From: Chromobacterium violaceum ATCC 12472
GTDB taxonomy: Bacteria > Pseudomonadota > Gammaproteobacteria > Burkholderiales > Chromobacteriaceae
Assembly: GCF_000007705.1 (NCBI RefSeq)
Contig: NC_005085.1
Span: forward strand, 930,001 to 994,000
Length of the DNA: 64,000 bases
Direction of reading: 5' to 3'
Positions 32,747-42,233 of the stretch are shown piece by piece. A model generated the notes under the pieces. It searched no databases, was not told the DNA's origin, and worked only from the letters and a program-made list of their open reading frames with translations. Position 1 is the stretch's first letter, and every line of letters begins with the position of its first letter. Both the position numbers and the translations under genes were made by a program.

Positions 32747-34519
32747 TCAACGCAGTTGATAGCGGGTGTAGAGGCCCCGGCCTTGCCTATCCAGGCTCCA
32801 GACCGTGACGCGCAGGAAGTCGGGCGCGGTCAGCGTGGGGCTCTTGTGAGCGTTGAGCGCTAGCGGATTGGCTAATGCGCCCGCGCTGTCTTCGAAGCGC
32901 TGTGGCTGGCCTTGTTGACGCATGTCCAGCGACAGGCTGTTGAACCAGAGTTGCGGCGGCACTTGCCAGGCCAATTTCAGATCGCTGGCGCCGTTGGCCT
33001 TGGTCAGCGTCTGCAGCGTGTCGCTGGTCAGGGTGGGAAAGGCTTGTTGGCTGATCTGATTGGCGGTGAACAGCGGCGCGCGCGGAATGACGTCCTTGCC
33101 GACCGGCTGGGCGAAGTGATCATCGGCGTAAAAGCGCAATTTCAGAACGTTCCGACTCAAGGCATCGTTGTAGACGGCCGCGAAGCCGTCGGGCGTCAGA
33201 TAATTCACCGGACAATGATAGTCAGGGTTCGCCGATGCCAGCTCCTGCGGCTCCAGCTGTTCGCACTCCGCATTTTCCTTCAGGGTCAGGATGGCTTTGC
33301 CGTCCGCCAGCAGCTGGGCGCTGCGGGCGATCACTTGCGGCGCGGGGCGGTCTGACTGGGGGTAGACCGGGTTGTCGTGCCGGGCATACTGGCTGAGCGC
33401 CAGAGTCAGCAGGCTGACCTTGACGTTGCTCTTGTCGGCGGCGCTGATGATCTGGCGGGCCCCAGGTCCGATTTCCAAGGAGACCGGGCTGTCATTTCCC
33501 GCCAGCTTCCAGCCTTCTTTCTGCAAGCGGGCCTTCATGCGGAAAGACCCGGGCGCCATGCCCGGCACGCGGACCGTCATCGAAATCTGGCAAAGCGCGG
33601 CGCTGTAGCAGGTTTCCACTTTCGGCGGCGAGAAACGTCCGCCGACATAGGTTTCCCCGTATCCGGCGTCATCCATTTCCCGCGCGAGGTATTGCGCCGC
33701 ATTGTCGCCGTCAAACTGGAAATCGTCGTTGAGCAATGTCGCCAGGCGCTTGTCCAGGCCGTCCGCGCTGAGATACGCGGCGTTCAGCTGTGCGGCCAGC
33801 TCATCCAGCCGGCTCAGGTCGGGTAGATCGTCGGCCGGTAAGGGGGTTGGCTTTTGATCGCGGCTCACCTTAATTGCCGTTTGGGCGCGCTTGCTTTGCA
33901 AACGGATGCTTCCCGCTTGGCCGTCGGCGGAGACGTCCACCATTTCCAGCAATTTATCCTGCCCGGTCTTGTCGGCGGCAAAGGCGGTCCGCAGCAGATC
34001 GGTGCGGCTATCCAGGCCGACCGCCTGCATCAGGGGGGCCAGCGCGGCTTTCAGACTGGCCTGGCTCTGCTCCAGTTTGGCAATGTCGAACTTTGCCGTG
34101 CAAGCCGCGGCGTTGAGGAAGCACTCGCTTGCCTCGGCGCCGCTGCTCATCGACAGGATGGCATCGGTCAGCGGGGTGATATTGACGGTTCCGGCTTGCG
34201 TGGCGACGGAGTGGAGCGATACCGGCATGCCGCCGATCAGGCCCGTGGCTTCCAGCAGCGCAGGCGAGGCGAACTGGCTCAAGTCCGCGCTGTAGCGTCC
34301 TTGCGCATCGGTCTGCACTGTAATCGCGCGGCCCTGTGCGTCTTTGATCGTGATCGTGCCATTGTCCAAGGGGGCGCCGGAAGCCGCGGTGCCACTGATT
34401 TGGCCGAGCGTCTGGCCGCTGGCGCCGGACGCCGCGTGGTCGTCGCTGCTTTCGCAGGCCGTCAGCGCGAGCGCGCAGGCCAAGGCGAGAATGGGTTGTT
34501 TCATCACGGTATTCATCAT
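32747..34519 (-). CDS. Large putative lipoprotein of unknown function
   Basis: 590 residues. The N-terminus is a lipoprotein signal with lipobox LTAC (lipidated Cys 22), then a Ser/Asp/Gly linker. Residues about 38-85 (GTAASGAPLDNGTITIKDAQ and GRYSADLS) form a carboxypeptidase-regulatory-like beta sandwich, as in many surface lipoproteins. The rest is not recognised: a helical segment at about 150-280, then a long mixed part with paired cysteines (CYSAALC; CEQLEPQ..YHC). Probably anchored to the outer membrane or periplasmic face. It is monocistronic and tail to tail with ridA. The ATG/ATG pair at 34519/34516 has no clear ribosome site; ATG 34504, just before the signal core, is an alternative. 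Confidence 0.8.
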   Translation of the reverse strand: MMNTVMKQPILALACALALTACESSDDHAASGASGQTLGQISGTAASGAPLDNGTITIKDAQGRAITVQTDAQGRYSADLSQFASPALLEATGLIGGMPVSLHSVATQAGTVNITPLTDAILSMSSGAEASECFLNAAACTAKFDIAKLEQSQASLKAALAPLMQAVGLDSRTDLLRTAFAADKTGQDKLLEMVDVSADGQAGSIRLQSKRAQTAIKVSRDQKPTPLPADDLPDLSRLDELAAQLNAAYLSADGLDKRLATLLNDDFQFDGDNAAQYLAREMDDAGYGETYVGGRFSPPKVETCYSAALCQISMTVRVPGMAPGSFRMKARLQKEGWKLAGNDSPVSLEIGPGARQIISAADKSNVKVSLLTLALSQYARHDNPVYPQSDRPAPQVIARSAQLLADGKAILTLKENAECEQLEPQELASANPDYHCPVNYLTPDGFAAVYNDALSRNVLKLRFYADDHFAQPVGKDVIPRAPLFTANQISQQAFPTLTSDTLQTLTKANGASDLKLAWQVPPQLWFNSLSLDMRQQGQPQRFEDSAGALANPLALNAHKSPTLTAPDFLRVTVWSLDRQGRGLYTRYQLR

Positions 34520-34670
34520 TCGAATGATTCTGGTTTTGCAGAGCGGGGAAGAAAAATTAGGACGTGATAGTACATTGACATTTCGTGTTTGTCATTTTTG
34601 TCCGGCCGGGCAGTGGCGAGGCGGAGGGAAGTGGGGCATGGTTCAGAGACCGAGACTCTGAGGCCGCGAG

Positions 34671-35135
34671 ATGAAAAAGCTTTTCCTGCTCGGCTTGCTG
34701 TTGGGCGCGGACCTGTGCCTGGCCGAAGTATTCAAGTGCCGGAACGCCGACGGCGGCGTGGTCTATGGCCAGCAGCCATGCCCAACCGGCAGCCGGCCGG
34801 TGGAGATGGCCACGCATCCGTTCAGCGTGATCGAACAGAATGATGCGGGCCAGGCGGCGCAGCGCTACCGCGAGCAATTGCGGCAGTGGTCCGACAAGCG
34901 CGACAAGAATCGTCAGGCGGATGCCAGGATGGAACAGCGCGAGCGGAGCGTCCAGCGCAGGAAATGGCTGGCCGAGCGCGAGCACTGCCGCCGGCTGGAC
35001 GCCAAGCGCGCGGCGCTGGACGCGAACCTGCGCCGCGGCCAGCCGCTGCGGGAGGCCGAACGCGCGAAGTCGCGGCTTGCCAAGGTGGAGGATCAGATGC
35101 AGGATCGGGCATGCCATCTATATAAGGAGGATTGA
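34671..35135 (+). CDS. DUF4124-type periplasmic protein with coiled-coil tail
   Basis: 154 residues. A signal peptide (about 1-18, ADLCLA) leads into EVFKCRNADGGVVYGQQPCP, the short beta motif of DUF4124 proteins with a Cys pair. From about residue 60 the chain is very rich in Arg, Glu and Gln and probably forms a long coiled coil, ending with two more Cys. Function is unknown. The stop overlaps the phzF start (TGATG), so the two are translated together. Confidence 0.78.
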   Translation: MKKLFLLGLLLGADLCLAEVFKCRNADGGVVYGQQPCPTGSRPVEMATHPFSVIEQNDAGQAAQRYREQLRQWSDKRDKNRQADARMEQRERSVQRRKWLAEREHCRRLDAKRAALDANLRRGQPLREAERAKSRLAKVEDQMQDRACHLYKED

Positions 35136-35971
35136 TGGGCGCTTACCGCTTCCAGATCGTCAACGTGTTCGCCGAGCAGCGTTTCGGCGGCAACCCGCTG
35201 GCGGTGTTCACCGATGCCTCGGGCCTGTCCGGCGAGGAAATGCAATTGATCGCGCGGCAGTTCAACCTATCGGAGACCGTGTTCCTGTTTCCCGGCGACG
35301 CCGAATGCGCGGCCAGCCTGCGCATCTTCACGCCGAGCTACGAATTGCCGTTTGCCGGCCACCCCACGCTGGGCAGCGCCGCCGCGCTGCACGCGCGCGG
35401 CGAGCTGGGCGACGATTTCACGCTGCGCACCCGCTCCGGCCTGATTCCGATCACGCATCGGGACGGCGTGTTCCGGCTGCAAGCATTGCCTGCGACCGCC
35501 AGGCCGGGCTGCGGGATCGACGAGGCCGCGGCGATGCTGGGGCTGTCCGCGCAGGATGTGCTGCATGCGCCGCAATGGGTGGATGCCGGCAGCGCGCAGC
35601 TGCTGATCGGCCTCTCCAGCCGCGAGGCGGTGCTGCGCGCCCAGCCCGATCCGGCGCTGTTCGTCCGGCATGCGACGCTGCGGCCTGGACGCAGCATCGC
35701 CTATGTCTGGCATCAGGACGATGGCGTCGCCACGGTCCGGCTGTTCTTCGAGCAGCTGGGCGCTGTGATCGAGGATCCCGGCACCGGCAGCGCCTGCGCC
35801 AATCTTGGCGGCTGGTGCGCGCTGAACGGCCTGGCGCCGCTGTCGTGGCGGGTGGAGCAGGGCGAGGCCATCAACCGGCCCAACGCGCTTTACCTGGACG
35901 TGGACGCGGCCGGCGCGGTCCGCGTGGGCGGACGGGCCCAGTTCATGGGCGAAGGCGTGTTCCGCTGCTGA
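35135..35971 (+). CDS. PhzF-family isomerase/epimerase
   Basis: 278 residues, normal for PhzF/YHI9 proteins. Signatures: IVNVFAEQRFGGNPLAVFTD near the start, FNLSETVF with the conserved catalytic Glu, ELPFAGHPTLGSAAAL, and the second half EDPGTGSACANLGGW. The family includes phenazine-pathway DHHA isomerase, but most members, including this one without phz neighbours, have unknown substrates. The strong AAGGAGG at 35124-35130 sits inside the end of the DUF4124 gene. ATG 35135 is preferred to TTG 35132. Confidence 0.9.
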   Translation: MGAYRFQIVNVFAEQRFGGNPLAVFTDASGLSGEEMQLIARQFNLSETVFLFPGDAECAASLRIFTPSYELPFAGHPTLGSAAALHARGELGDDFTLRTRSGLIPITHRDGVFRLQALPATARPGCGIDEAAAMLGLSAQDVLHAPQWVDAGSAQLLIGLSSREAVLRAQPDPALFVRHATLRPGRSIAYVWHQDDGVATVRLFFEQLGAVIEDPGTGSACANLGGWCALNGLAPLSWRVEQGEAINRPNALYLDVDAAGAVRVGGRAQFMGEGVFRC

Positions 35972-36070
35972 TTCCGTTAGCCGGCTTGACTGGCCTGCCG
36001 GCTATTGGCATCCTAGAGCCGCTACTCCAAACCGCTGTTTCATAACAAACGAGACGAGGAAAAAAACATC

Positions 36071-36502
36071 ATGATCCGAATCGCCAAAGCCGCCTGCCTC
36101 GCGACTGCGCTGGGCCTGCTCAGCCAGCTGGCGCTGGCAGGCAGCGCCGCTGGCCTGTGGAAGACCATAGACGACGAAACCAAGCAGGCCAAGGCCCTGG
36201 TGCAGATCAACGAGGGCGCCAACGGCGAGCTGACCGGCAAGGTGATCAAGCTCTACCTGCATCCCGACGCGGTGTGCGACAAATGCGACGGCGCCAACAA
36301 GGGCAAGCCGGTGAACGGCATGCAGATCCTGTGGGGCCTGAAGAAGAACGGAGAGGAATGGTCGGATGGCCAGATCCTGGATCCGAAGTCCGGCAAGATC
36401 TACACCTCCGGCGCCAAGCTGATGGACGACGGCAAAAAGCTGCGCGTGCGCGGCTACATCGGTCCCTTCTTCCGCACCCAGGTGTGGGAGCGCCAGCAGT
36501 AA
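36071..36502 (+). CDS. DUF2147 secreted small protein
   Basis: 143 residues with a signal peptide (cleavage after LALA, about residue 23). The mature domain is a small beta barrel of the DUF2147 family: GLWKTIDDETKQAKALVQI, CDKCDGANKGKPVNGMQIL and WSDGQILDPKSGKIY. It is probably periplasmic. Family members are often induced by envelope conditions, but no activity is known. Its leader follows a U-less hairpin (35978-36004) after phzF. A terminator-like hairpin closes the gene at 36527. Confidence 0.85.
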   Translation: MIRIAKAACLATALGLLSQLALAGSAAGLWKTIDDETKQAKALVQINEGANGELTGKVIKLYLHPDAVCDKCDGANKGKPVNGMQILWGLKKNGEEWSDGQILDPKSGKIYTSGAKLMDDGKKLRVRGYIGPFFRTQVWERQQ

Positions 36503-36526
36503 GCCGGCAGTTCTGACCGAATGACG

Positions 36527-36560
36527 AGGCGGAAGCCGGCGCGAGCCGCTTCCGCCTTTC
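36527..36560 (+). terminator. Putative terminator after the DUF2147 gene
   Basis: A 10-bp stem AGGCGGAAGC/GCTTCCGCCT with an 11-base loop and a short T-run (TTTC). The stem resembles the arms of the 1346-1430 repeat (GGCGGAAGC), so it may be a member of the same repeat family serving as terminator. Confidence 0.6.
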
Positions 36561-36585
36561 GCATTGTTGGGTACAATCGCTACTC

Positions 36586-38634
36586 ATGAATTCGCCGATC
36601 GATCTCGCCAACCAGCCGCCGGCGGCGCCGGCCGCGCTGGTCAAAAAGCTGGAAAAGCTGGGCATACGCCGCCGCTTCGACCTGGTGCTGCACCTGCCGC
36701 TGCGCTACGAGGACGAAACCCACATCTATCCGATCGCCGACGCGCCTTACGGCCAGCCGGCGCTGGTGGAGGGCACCGTCACCGCGCACGAGGTCAGCTA
36801 CAAGCCGCGCAAGCAGCTCAGGGTGCAGATCGAGGACGGCAGCGGCACGCTGATGCTGCGCTTCATCCATTTCTACCCCAGCCAGCTCAAGCAGTTCGCC
36901 GAGGGCAGCCGCATCCGCGCGCTGGGCGAAATCCGCCGCGGCTTCGCCGGCGACGAGATGGTCCATCCCAAGACCCGCGAGGTGCGCGAGGGCGCGCCGC
37001 TGGCCGACAGCCTGACGCCGGTGTACCCGACGGTCAACGGCCTGACCCAGCCGGTGCTGCGCAAGCTGGTGCATGCCGAGCTGAAATCGCAGCGGCTGGA
37101 CGAGTTGCTGCCGGCGCCGCTGATGGCGCCGCTGGCGCTGCAGCCGTTCGCCGACGCCATCCGCCTGCTGCACCAGCCGCCGCCGGAATGGTCGGCCCAG
37201 CAACTGGCCGATCCGCGGCTGCCGGCCTGGCAGCGGCTGAAATTCGACGAGTTGCTGGCGCAGCAGCTGTCGATGCGCCTCGCCTACCGCGCGCGCCGGC
37301 TGGGCCACGCGCCGCGCATCGCCGGCGACGGCAGCCTGAGCGGAAAACTGCTGGCCAGCCTGCCGTTCCAGCTGACCGGCGCCCAGCGCAGGGTGCTGGA
37401 CGAAATCCGCGCCGACCTGCGCCAGCCGCATCCGATGCACCGGCTGCTGCAGGGCGATGTCGGCAGCGGCAAGACCATCGTCGCCGCCCTGGCCGCGCTG
37501 TCGGCGATCGAGGCCGGCTACCAGGTGGCGCTGATGGCGCCGACCGAAATCCTGGCCGAGCAGCATTACCTGAAGCTGTCCGGCTGGCTGGCGCCGTTGG
37601 GGCTGGGCGTGTCCTGGCTGTCCGGCAGCCTGCGGAAGAAGGCGAAGCAGCAGGCGCTGGACGAGATCGCCTCCGGCCAGTGCCGGCTGGCAGTGGGCAC
37701 TCATGCCCTGTTCCAGGACGACGTCGCCTTCCAGAAGCTGGGGTTGGCCATCGTCGACGAGCAGCACCGCTTCGGCGTCGGCCAGCGGCTGGCGCTGCAG
37801 GACAAGGGCGAGGAGCCGCACCAACTGATGATGTCGGCCACGCCGATTCCGCGCACGCTGGCGATGAGCTTCTACGCCGATCTCGACGTATCGGCGATAG
37901 ACGAGCTGCCGCCGGGCCGCACGCCCATCGTCACCAAGCTGATCGGCAGCCCGCGCCGCGCCGAGGTGGTGCAGTTCGTCGAGAAGACCTGCGCCGAGGG
38001 CAACCAGGCCTACTGGGTGTGCCCGCTGATCGAGGAGTCCGAGGCGCTGCAGCTGCAGACGGCGGTGGATTGCCACCAGCAGCTGCAGCAGGATTTGCCG
38101 GGCCGCCGCATCGGCCTGGTGCACGGCCGGATGAAGGCGGCGGAGAAGGCCGAGGCGATGGCGGCGTTCGGAGCGGGCCAGCTGGACGTGCTGGTGGCGA
38201 CGACGGTGATCGAGGTCGGCGTCGACGTGCCCAACGCCAGCCTGATGGTGATCGAGCACGCCGAGCGCATGGGCCTGGCCCAGCTGCACCAGCTGCGCGG
38301 GCGGGTGGGGCGGGGCAGCGCCAGGAGCGTGTGCGTGCTGTTGTTCGAGAACCCCTTGTCCGATCTGGCCAAGGCCCGGCTGAAGGTGATCTACGAGAAT
38401 ACCGATGGTTTCGAGATCGCGCGCCAGGATCTGCAGATCCGCGGCCCGGGCGAATTCCTGGGCGCGCGGCAGAGCGGCCTGCCCATGCTGCGCTTCGCCG
38501 ACCTGGAGCAGGACCAGGCGCTGCTGGAGGCCGCGCGCGATTTGGCGCCGGTGCTGCTGGAACGTTGGCCGAGAGAGGCCGAGGCGCATCTGGAGCGCTG
38601 GCTGGCCGGGCGCGAGCAATTCCTCAAGGCATAA
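36586..38634 (+). CDS. recG: ATP-dependent DNA helicase RecG
   Basis: 682 residues. The N-terminal wedge/OB domain (about 60-160) precedes helicase motifs: GDVGSGKTIVAALAAL (I), MAPTEILAEQHY (Ia), DEQHRFGVGQR (II), MSATPIPRTLAMS (III), and in the second RecA domain TTVIEVGVDVPNAS and QLRGRVGRG. The C-terminal RecG TRG region contains DLQIRGPGEFLGARQSGLP. It remodels stalled forks and Holliday junctions. It is alone on its strand and runs tail to tail against pit. Confidence 0.96.
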   Translation: MNSPIDLANQPPAAPAALVKKLEKLGIRRRFDLVLHLPLRYEDETHIYPIADAPYGQPALVEGTVTAHEVSYKPRKQLRVQIEDGSGTLMLRFIHFYPSQLKQFAEGSRIRALGEIRRGFAGDEMVHPKTREVREGAPLADSLTPVYPTVNGLTQPVLRKLVHAELKSQRLDELLPAPLMAPLALQPFADAIRLLHQPPPEWSAQQLADPRLPAWQRLKFDELLAQQLSMRLAYRARRLGHAPRIAGDGSLSGKLLASLPFQLTGAQRRVLDEIRADLRQPHPMHRLLQGDVGSGKTIVAALAALSAIEAGYQVALMAPTEILAEQHYLKLSGWLAPLGLGVSWLSGSLRKKAKQQALDEIASGQCRLAVGTHALFQDDVAFQKLGLAIVDEQHRFGVGQRLALQDKGEEPHQLMMSATPIPRTLAMSFYADLDVSAIDELPPGRTPIVTKLIGSPRRAEVVQFVEKTCAEGNQAYWVCPLIEESEALQLQTAVDCHQQLQQDLPGRRIGLVHGRMKAAEKAEAMAAFGAGQLDVLVATTVIEVGVDVPNASLMVIEHAERMGLAQLHQLRGRVGRGSARSVCVLLFENPLSDLAKARLKVIYENTDGFEIARQDLQIRGPGEFLGARQSGLPMLRFADLEQDQALLEAARDLAPVLLERWPREAEAHLERWLAGREQFLKA

Positions 38635-38668
38635 AAAAATCCGCCGCGATTGGGGGAAATCGCGGCGG
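38633..38668 (-). terminator. Minus-strand terminator abutting recG
   Basis: A perfect 11-bp stem (38641-38651 with 38658-38668), followed only on the minus strand by a run of seven U (38639-38633) that enters the recG stop codon. On the plus strand the hairpin has no U-tract. It would stop minus-strand transcripts coming from pit before they become antisense to recG. Confidence 0.8.
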
Positions 38669-38782
38669 CGAGGGAGGATTGCTGCAAACAAAAGAAACCA
38701 TTAATGAAGCAGGCGTATATTAGCAAACAGTGAATTTTTCGTTCAAGCGCGGACAGCCGCTCCGTTGACCTGGATCAAGCAA

Positions 38783-38810
38783 GAAAAAAGCCGCTCATCG
38801 AGCGGCTTTT
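38783..38810 (-). terminator. Bidirectional terminator between pit and recG
   Basis: An 11-bp stem AAAAGCCGCTC/GAGCGGCTTTT with a 3-base loop and U-runs on both strands. It lies 20 nt beyond the pit stop and is probably the main terminator of pit. Confidence 0.88.
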
Positions 38811-38830
38811 GCGTTTGGGCGCGGTTTGGG

Positions 38831-40285
38831 TCAGAACCACTGCGCCGCCAGGTAGTACAGGCCGGCGGCCAGGGCCATCGAGGCCGGCAGCGTGAACAGC
38901 CAGGCCAGCGCGATGGAGCGCACGGTGCTCATCTGCAGGCCGGCCTTGTCGGCGATCATGGTGCCGGCCACGCCGCTGGACAGCACATGGGTGGTGGACA
39001 CCGGGAAGCCGAACCAGCTGGCCAGGCCGATGGAGACGGCGGCGGTGGTCTGCGCGGCCACGCCCTGGGCGTAGGTCATGTCCTTCTTGCCTATGCCTTC
39101 GCCCACGGTCTTCACCACGCGGCGCCAGCCTATCATGGTGCCGATGCCCAGCGCCAAGGCCACGGCGACGATCACCCAGGTGGGCGCGTATTCGGTGGTG
39201 GTGGTCAGGTCCTTGCGCAGATTGCTCAGCAGCTGCTTGTCGTCGGACGACAGCTTGGGCAGGTCGGCGGCCTTCTTGGCGGCGTCGTCCAGGCACAGGA
39301 GCTGGGTGCGCACGTCCCAGCGCTGCGAGGCGCTGAGGGTGTGGTAATCGTTGCCGTCGCCCATCAGTTTCAGCAGCTGGTCGGCGGTGGCCACGGTCTG
39401 CTGCGGGTGGCACTCGTACTGGCTGGTGCTGTTCGACTTGACGATGATCTTGGACAGGTCGGCCTCATGGCGCTGGTAGAACTGCTGCAGGTGCTGCGCC
39501 GCGTCGCGGGTGCGCTCCAGCTGGTACGGCGTGCTGTCCAGGTTCAGCACGAACTTGGCCGGCACGATGCCGATCAGCACCAGCATCACCAGGCCGACGC
39601 CCTTCTGGCCGTCGTTGGAGCCGTGGGCGAAGCTGACGCCCATCGCCGACACGATCAGCATGAAGCGGGTCCAGAACGGCGGATGCTTGCGGCCTTCGAC
39701 TTGCTGGCGCTGGTACGGCGTCTTGTGGACGTTGCTGCGCGGGCGGAAGCGCCGCAGCAGGATGACGATCAGGCCGGCCATCACCGCGCCGGCGATCGGC
39801 GACACCAACAGCGAGGCGCCGACGTCGATTGCCTTGCCCCAGTTGATGCCGTGGGACAGCGAGGTGTGGTTGATGAAGCTGTTGGCCACGCCGACGCCCA
39901 GGATGGCGCCGATCAGCGTGTGGCTGGACGAGGCGGGCAGGCCCAGATACCAGGTGCCCAGGTTCCACAGGATGGCGGCGGCGAGCAGCGCGAATACCAT
40001 GGCCATGCCGCGGCTGGTGTTCACCGAGATCAACAGATCCACCGGCAGCAGGTGGACGATGGCGTAGGCGACGGCCAAGCCGCCGCTCATCACGCCGAGG
40101 AAGTTGCAGACGCCGGAATAGAACACGGCGAGGCGCGGCTTCATCGACTGGGTGTAGATGACGGTGGCGACGGCGTTGGCGGTGTCGTGAAAACCGTTGA
40201 TGAACTCAAATGCGAGCACGAAGCCCAGCGAAAGCATCAGCGTGATGGCTACATGGGTATCGAGCCCGGAAAACAGGTCCAGCAT
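38831..40285 (-). CDS. pit: Low-affinity inorganic phosphate transporter (Pit family)
   Basis: 484 residues with about ten membrane helices. The duplicated PiT signature is visible: FEFINGFHDTANAVATVIYT near the N-terminus and SFAHGSNDGQKGVGLVML in the middle, with LPASSSHTLIGAILGVG and GFPVSTTHVLSSGVAGTM as the matching second elements. A large hydrophilic loop of about 110 residues separates the halves. It imports metal-phosphate by proton symport. It lies behind the pst operon on the same strand but has its own promoter and terminator. Confidence 0.94.
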   Translation of the reverse strand: MLDLFSGLDTHVAITLMLSLGFVLAFEFINGFHDTANAVATVIYTQSMKPRLAVFYSGVCNFLGVMSGGLAVAYAIVHLLPVDLLISVNTSRGMAMVFALLAAAILWNLGTWYLGLPASSSHTLIGAILGVGVANSFINHTSLSHGINWGKAIDVGASLLVSPIAGAVMAGLIVILLRRFRPRSNVHKTPYQRQQVEGRKHPPFWTRFMLIVSAMGVSFAHGSNDGQKGVGLVMLVLIGIVPAKFVLNLDSTPYQLERTRDAAQHLQQFYQRHEADLSKIIVKSNSTSQYECHPQQTVATADQLLKLMGDGNDYHTLSASQRWDVRTQLLCLDDAAKKAADLPKLSSDDKQLLSNLRKDLTTTTEYAPTWVIVAVALALGIGTMIGWRRVVKTVGEGIGKKDMTYAQGVAAQTTAAVSIGLASWFGFPVSTTHVLSSGVAGTMIADKAGLQMSTVRSIALAWLFTLPASMALAAGLYYLAAQWF

Positions 40286-40315
40286 GGCGAGTCAGCGTTT
40301 ATCAGTAAAGGCGGG

Positions 40316-40344
40316 ATTGTTGTGTTCCGCGCCATGGCCGTCAA
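40316..40344 (-). promoter_or_regulatory. Candidate promoter of pit
   Basis: On the minus strand TTGACG (40344-40339), a 17-bp spacer and AACAAT (40321-40316), about 30 bases before the pit ATG. The -35 is good and the -10 moderate. The stretch farther up to the pst terminator is AT-rich with an A9 run. Confidence 0.4.
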
Positions 40345-40483
40345 GTCTTTATAAAAAAAAAACAAAGCGTGTGGTTTTGCCTGCGAAAACGGCAAAATCT
40401 TCTTGACAGCCCAGGGTTGCAAGACGGCTAAGTCCATGATTTTACAAAATGGCGTCATCATTATTGCTTAGCCGGAGGGCATG

Positions 40484-40516
40484 AAAAACGGCTGGCGGCG
40501 CGGGGGCGCCAGCCGG
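40484..40516 (-). terminator. Rho-independent terminator of the pst operon
   Basis: A 9-bp stem CGGCTGGCG/CGCCAGCCG (40489-40497 with 40507-40515), GC-rich loop, then five U on the minus strand. It lies 16 nt after the pstB stop and separates pst from pit. Confidence 0.82.
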
Positions 40517-40531
40517 ATTCCACGGCGGGGG

Positions 40532-41305
40532 TCAGCCGAATTTGCCGGTGATGTAGTCCTCGGTCGCCTTCTTCTGCGGGGTGGTGAAGATGGTGTCGGT
40601 GTTGCCGAACTCCACCAGCTCGCCCAGATACATGTAGGCGGTGTAGTCGGACACCCGCGCCGCCTGCTGCATGTTATGGGTGACGATGGCGATGGTGTAA
40701 TCCTCTTTCAGTTCGTGGATCAGCTCTTCGATGTGGGCGGTGGAGATCGGGTCCAGCGCCGAGGTCGGCTCGTCCAAGAGCAGCACTTCCGGTTTGGAGG
40801 CCACCGCGCGCGCGATGCACAGCCGTTGCTGCTGGCCGCCGGACAGCGAGTTGCCCGACTGCTTGAGCTTGTCCTTCACCTCGTCCCACAGCGCGGCCTT
40901 GCGCAGCGCCCACTCGACGCGGTCCTCCATCTCGCCCTTGGACAGCTTCTCATACAGCTTCACGCCGAAAGTGATGTTGTCGTAGATCGACATCGGGAAC
41001 GGCGTCGGCTTCTGGAACACCATGCCCACCTTGGCGCGCAGCAGGTTGACGTCGATGTCGCGCCCCAGGATGTTCTGGCCGTCCAGCATGATCTCGCCCT
41101 CGGCGCGCAGGCCGGGGTAGAGCTCGTACATGCGGTTGAAGGTGCGCAGCAGCGTCGACTTGCCGCAGCCGGACGGGCCGATGAAGGCGGTCACCTTGCG
41201 CGGCGCGATCTCCAGCTGAATGCCCTTCAGCGCGTGGAAGTTGCCGTAGAAGAAGTTCAGGTCGCGGACCTCGAGCTTGGAGGCGGTGCTGGTCATGGTT
41301 GTCAT
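40532..41305 (-). CDS. pstB: Phosphate ABC transporter ATP-binding protein
   Basis: 257 residues. Walker [10 protein letters not shown], signature [14 protein letters not shown], Walker [12 protein letters not shown] and switch His in VTHNMQQA are intact. [17 protein letters not shown] is a PstB-specific stretch. It powers high-affinity phosphate import. It is the last gene of the pst operon; phoU, which often follows pstB, is not present here. The ATG is 3 nt after the pstA stop. Confidence 0.96.
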   Translation of the reverse strand: MTTMTSTASKLEVRDLNFFYGNFHALKGIQLEIAPRKVTAFIGPSGCGKSTLLRTFNRMYELYPGLRAEGEIMLDGQNILGRDIDVNLLRAKVGMVFQKPTPFPMSIYDNITFGVKLYEKLSKGEMEDRVEWALRKAALWDEVKDKLKQSGNSLSGGQQQRLCIARAVASKPEVLLLDEPTSALDPISTAHIEELIHELKEDYTIAIVTHNMQQAARVSDYTAYMYLGELVEFGNTDTIFTTPQKKATEDYITGKFG

Positions 41306-41308
41306 GCC

Positions 41309-42232
41309 TTAATTCGATTGATTCTTGCGGCCGCCCATCCAGCGGGCGACGATGTTCAGGGCGAGGACGCTGAAGGTGATCAGCAGCGAGCCGGCCCAGG
41401 CCAGCTGGTGCCAGTCCTCGTAGGGGCTCATCGCGAACTGGAAGATCACGATGGGCAGGTTGGCCATCGGCTGGTTCATATTGCTGTTGAAGAACTGGTT
41501 GTTCAGCGCGGTGAACAGCAGCGGCGCGGTTTCGCCGGAAATGCGCGCCACGGCCAGCAGGATGCCGGTGAGCACGCCGGCCTTGGCCGCGCGCAGCGTC
41601 ACGGTCAACGTCACCTTCCATTGCGGCGCGCCCAGCGCGGCGGCGGCTTCGCGCAGGCTGCCCGGCACCAGGCGCAGCATGTTCTCGGTGGTGCGCACCA
41701 CCACCGGGATCACCAGGATGGCCAGCGCGAAGGAGCCGGCCCAGCCGGAAAAGTGTCCGACCGACACCACGTACACCTCGTACACGAACAGGCCGATCAC
41801 GATGGAGGGCGCCGACAGCAGGATGTCGTTGATGAAGCGGGTGGCCGGCGCCAGCCAGCCGCGCTGGCCGAACTCGGCCAGGTAGATGCCGGCCAGGATG
41901 CCGATCGGCGTGCCGAACAGCGTGCCGAAGCCGGTCATCACCAGGCTGCCGTAGATGGCGTTGGCCAGGCCGCCGGCGGATCCCGGCGGCGGCGTGCTTT
42001 CGGTGAACACCTGCCAGTTGATGCCGGACAGACCATGCTGCAGCAGCGTGATCAGGATCCAGAACAGCCAGAACAGGCCGAAGGCCATGGTCAGGATGGA
42101 GGCGACCATGGTCAGGCGGTTGGTCAGCCGGCGCCGGCGGTAGACGGCGCTGTCCTGCTTCAGGCCGGAGGCGGGGGCGGTGCGCAAGGCGTCGTTCATT
42201 GTCGCTTGGCTCATCGTTGAGACGTCTTTCAT
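41309..42232 (-). CDS. pstA: Phosphate ABC transporter permease PstA
   Basis: 307 residues, six membrane helices after a hydrophilic N-terminus of about 35 residues. The permease EAA loop appears as [36 protein letters not shown] is typical of PstA. It pairs with PstC in the inner membrane. ATG 42232 begins one base after the pstC stop; ATG 42214 is possible. Confidence 0.95.
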   Translation of the reverse strand: MKDVSTMSQATMNDALRTAPASGLKQDSAVYRRRRLTNRLTMVASILTMAFGLFWLFWILITLLQHGLSGINWQVFTESTPPPGSAGGLANAIYGSLVMTGFGTLFGTPIGILAGIYLAEFGQRGWLAPATRFINDILLSAPSIVIGLFVYEVYVVSVGHFSGWAGSFALAILVIPVVVRTTENMLRLVPGSLREAAAALGAPQWKVTLTVTLRAAKAGVLTGILLAVARISGETAPLLFTALNNQFFNSNMNQPMANLPIVIFQFAMSPYEDWHQLAWAGSLLITFSVLALNIVARWMGGRKNQSN

Positions 42233-42233
42233 G

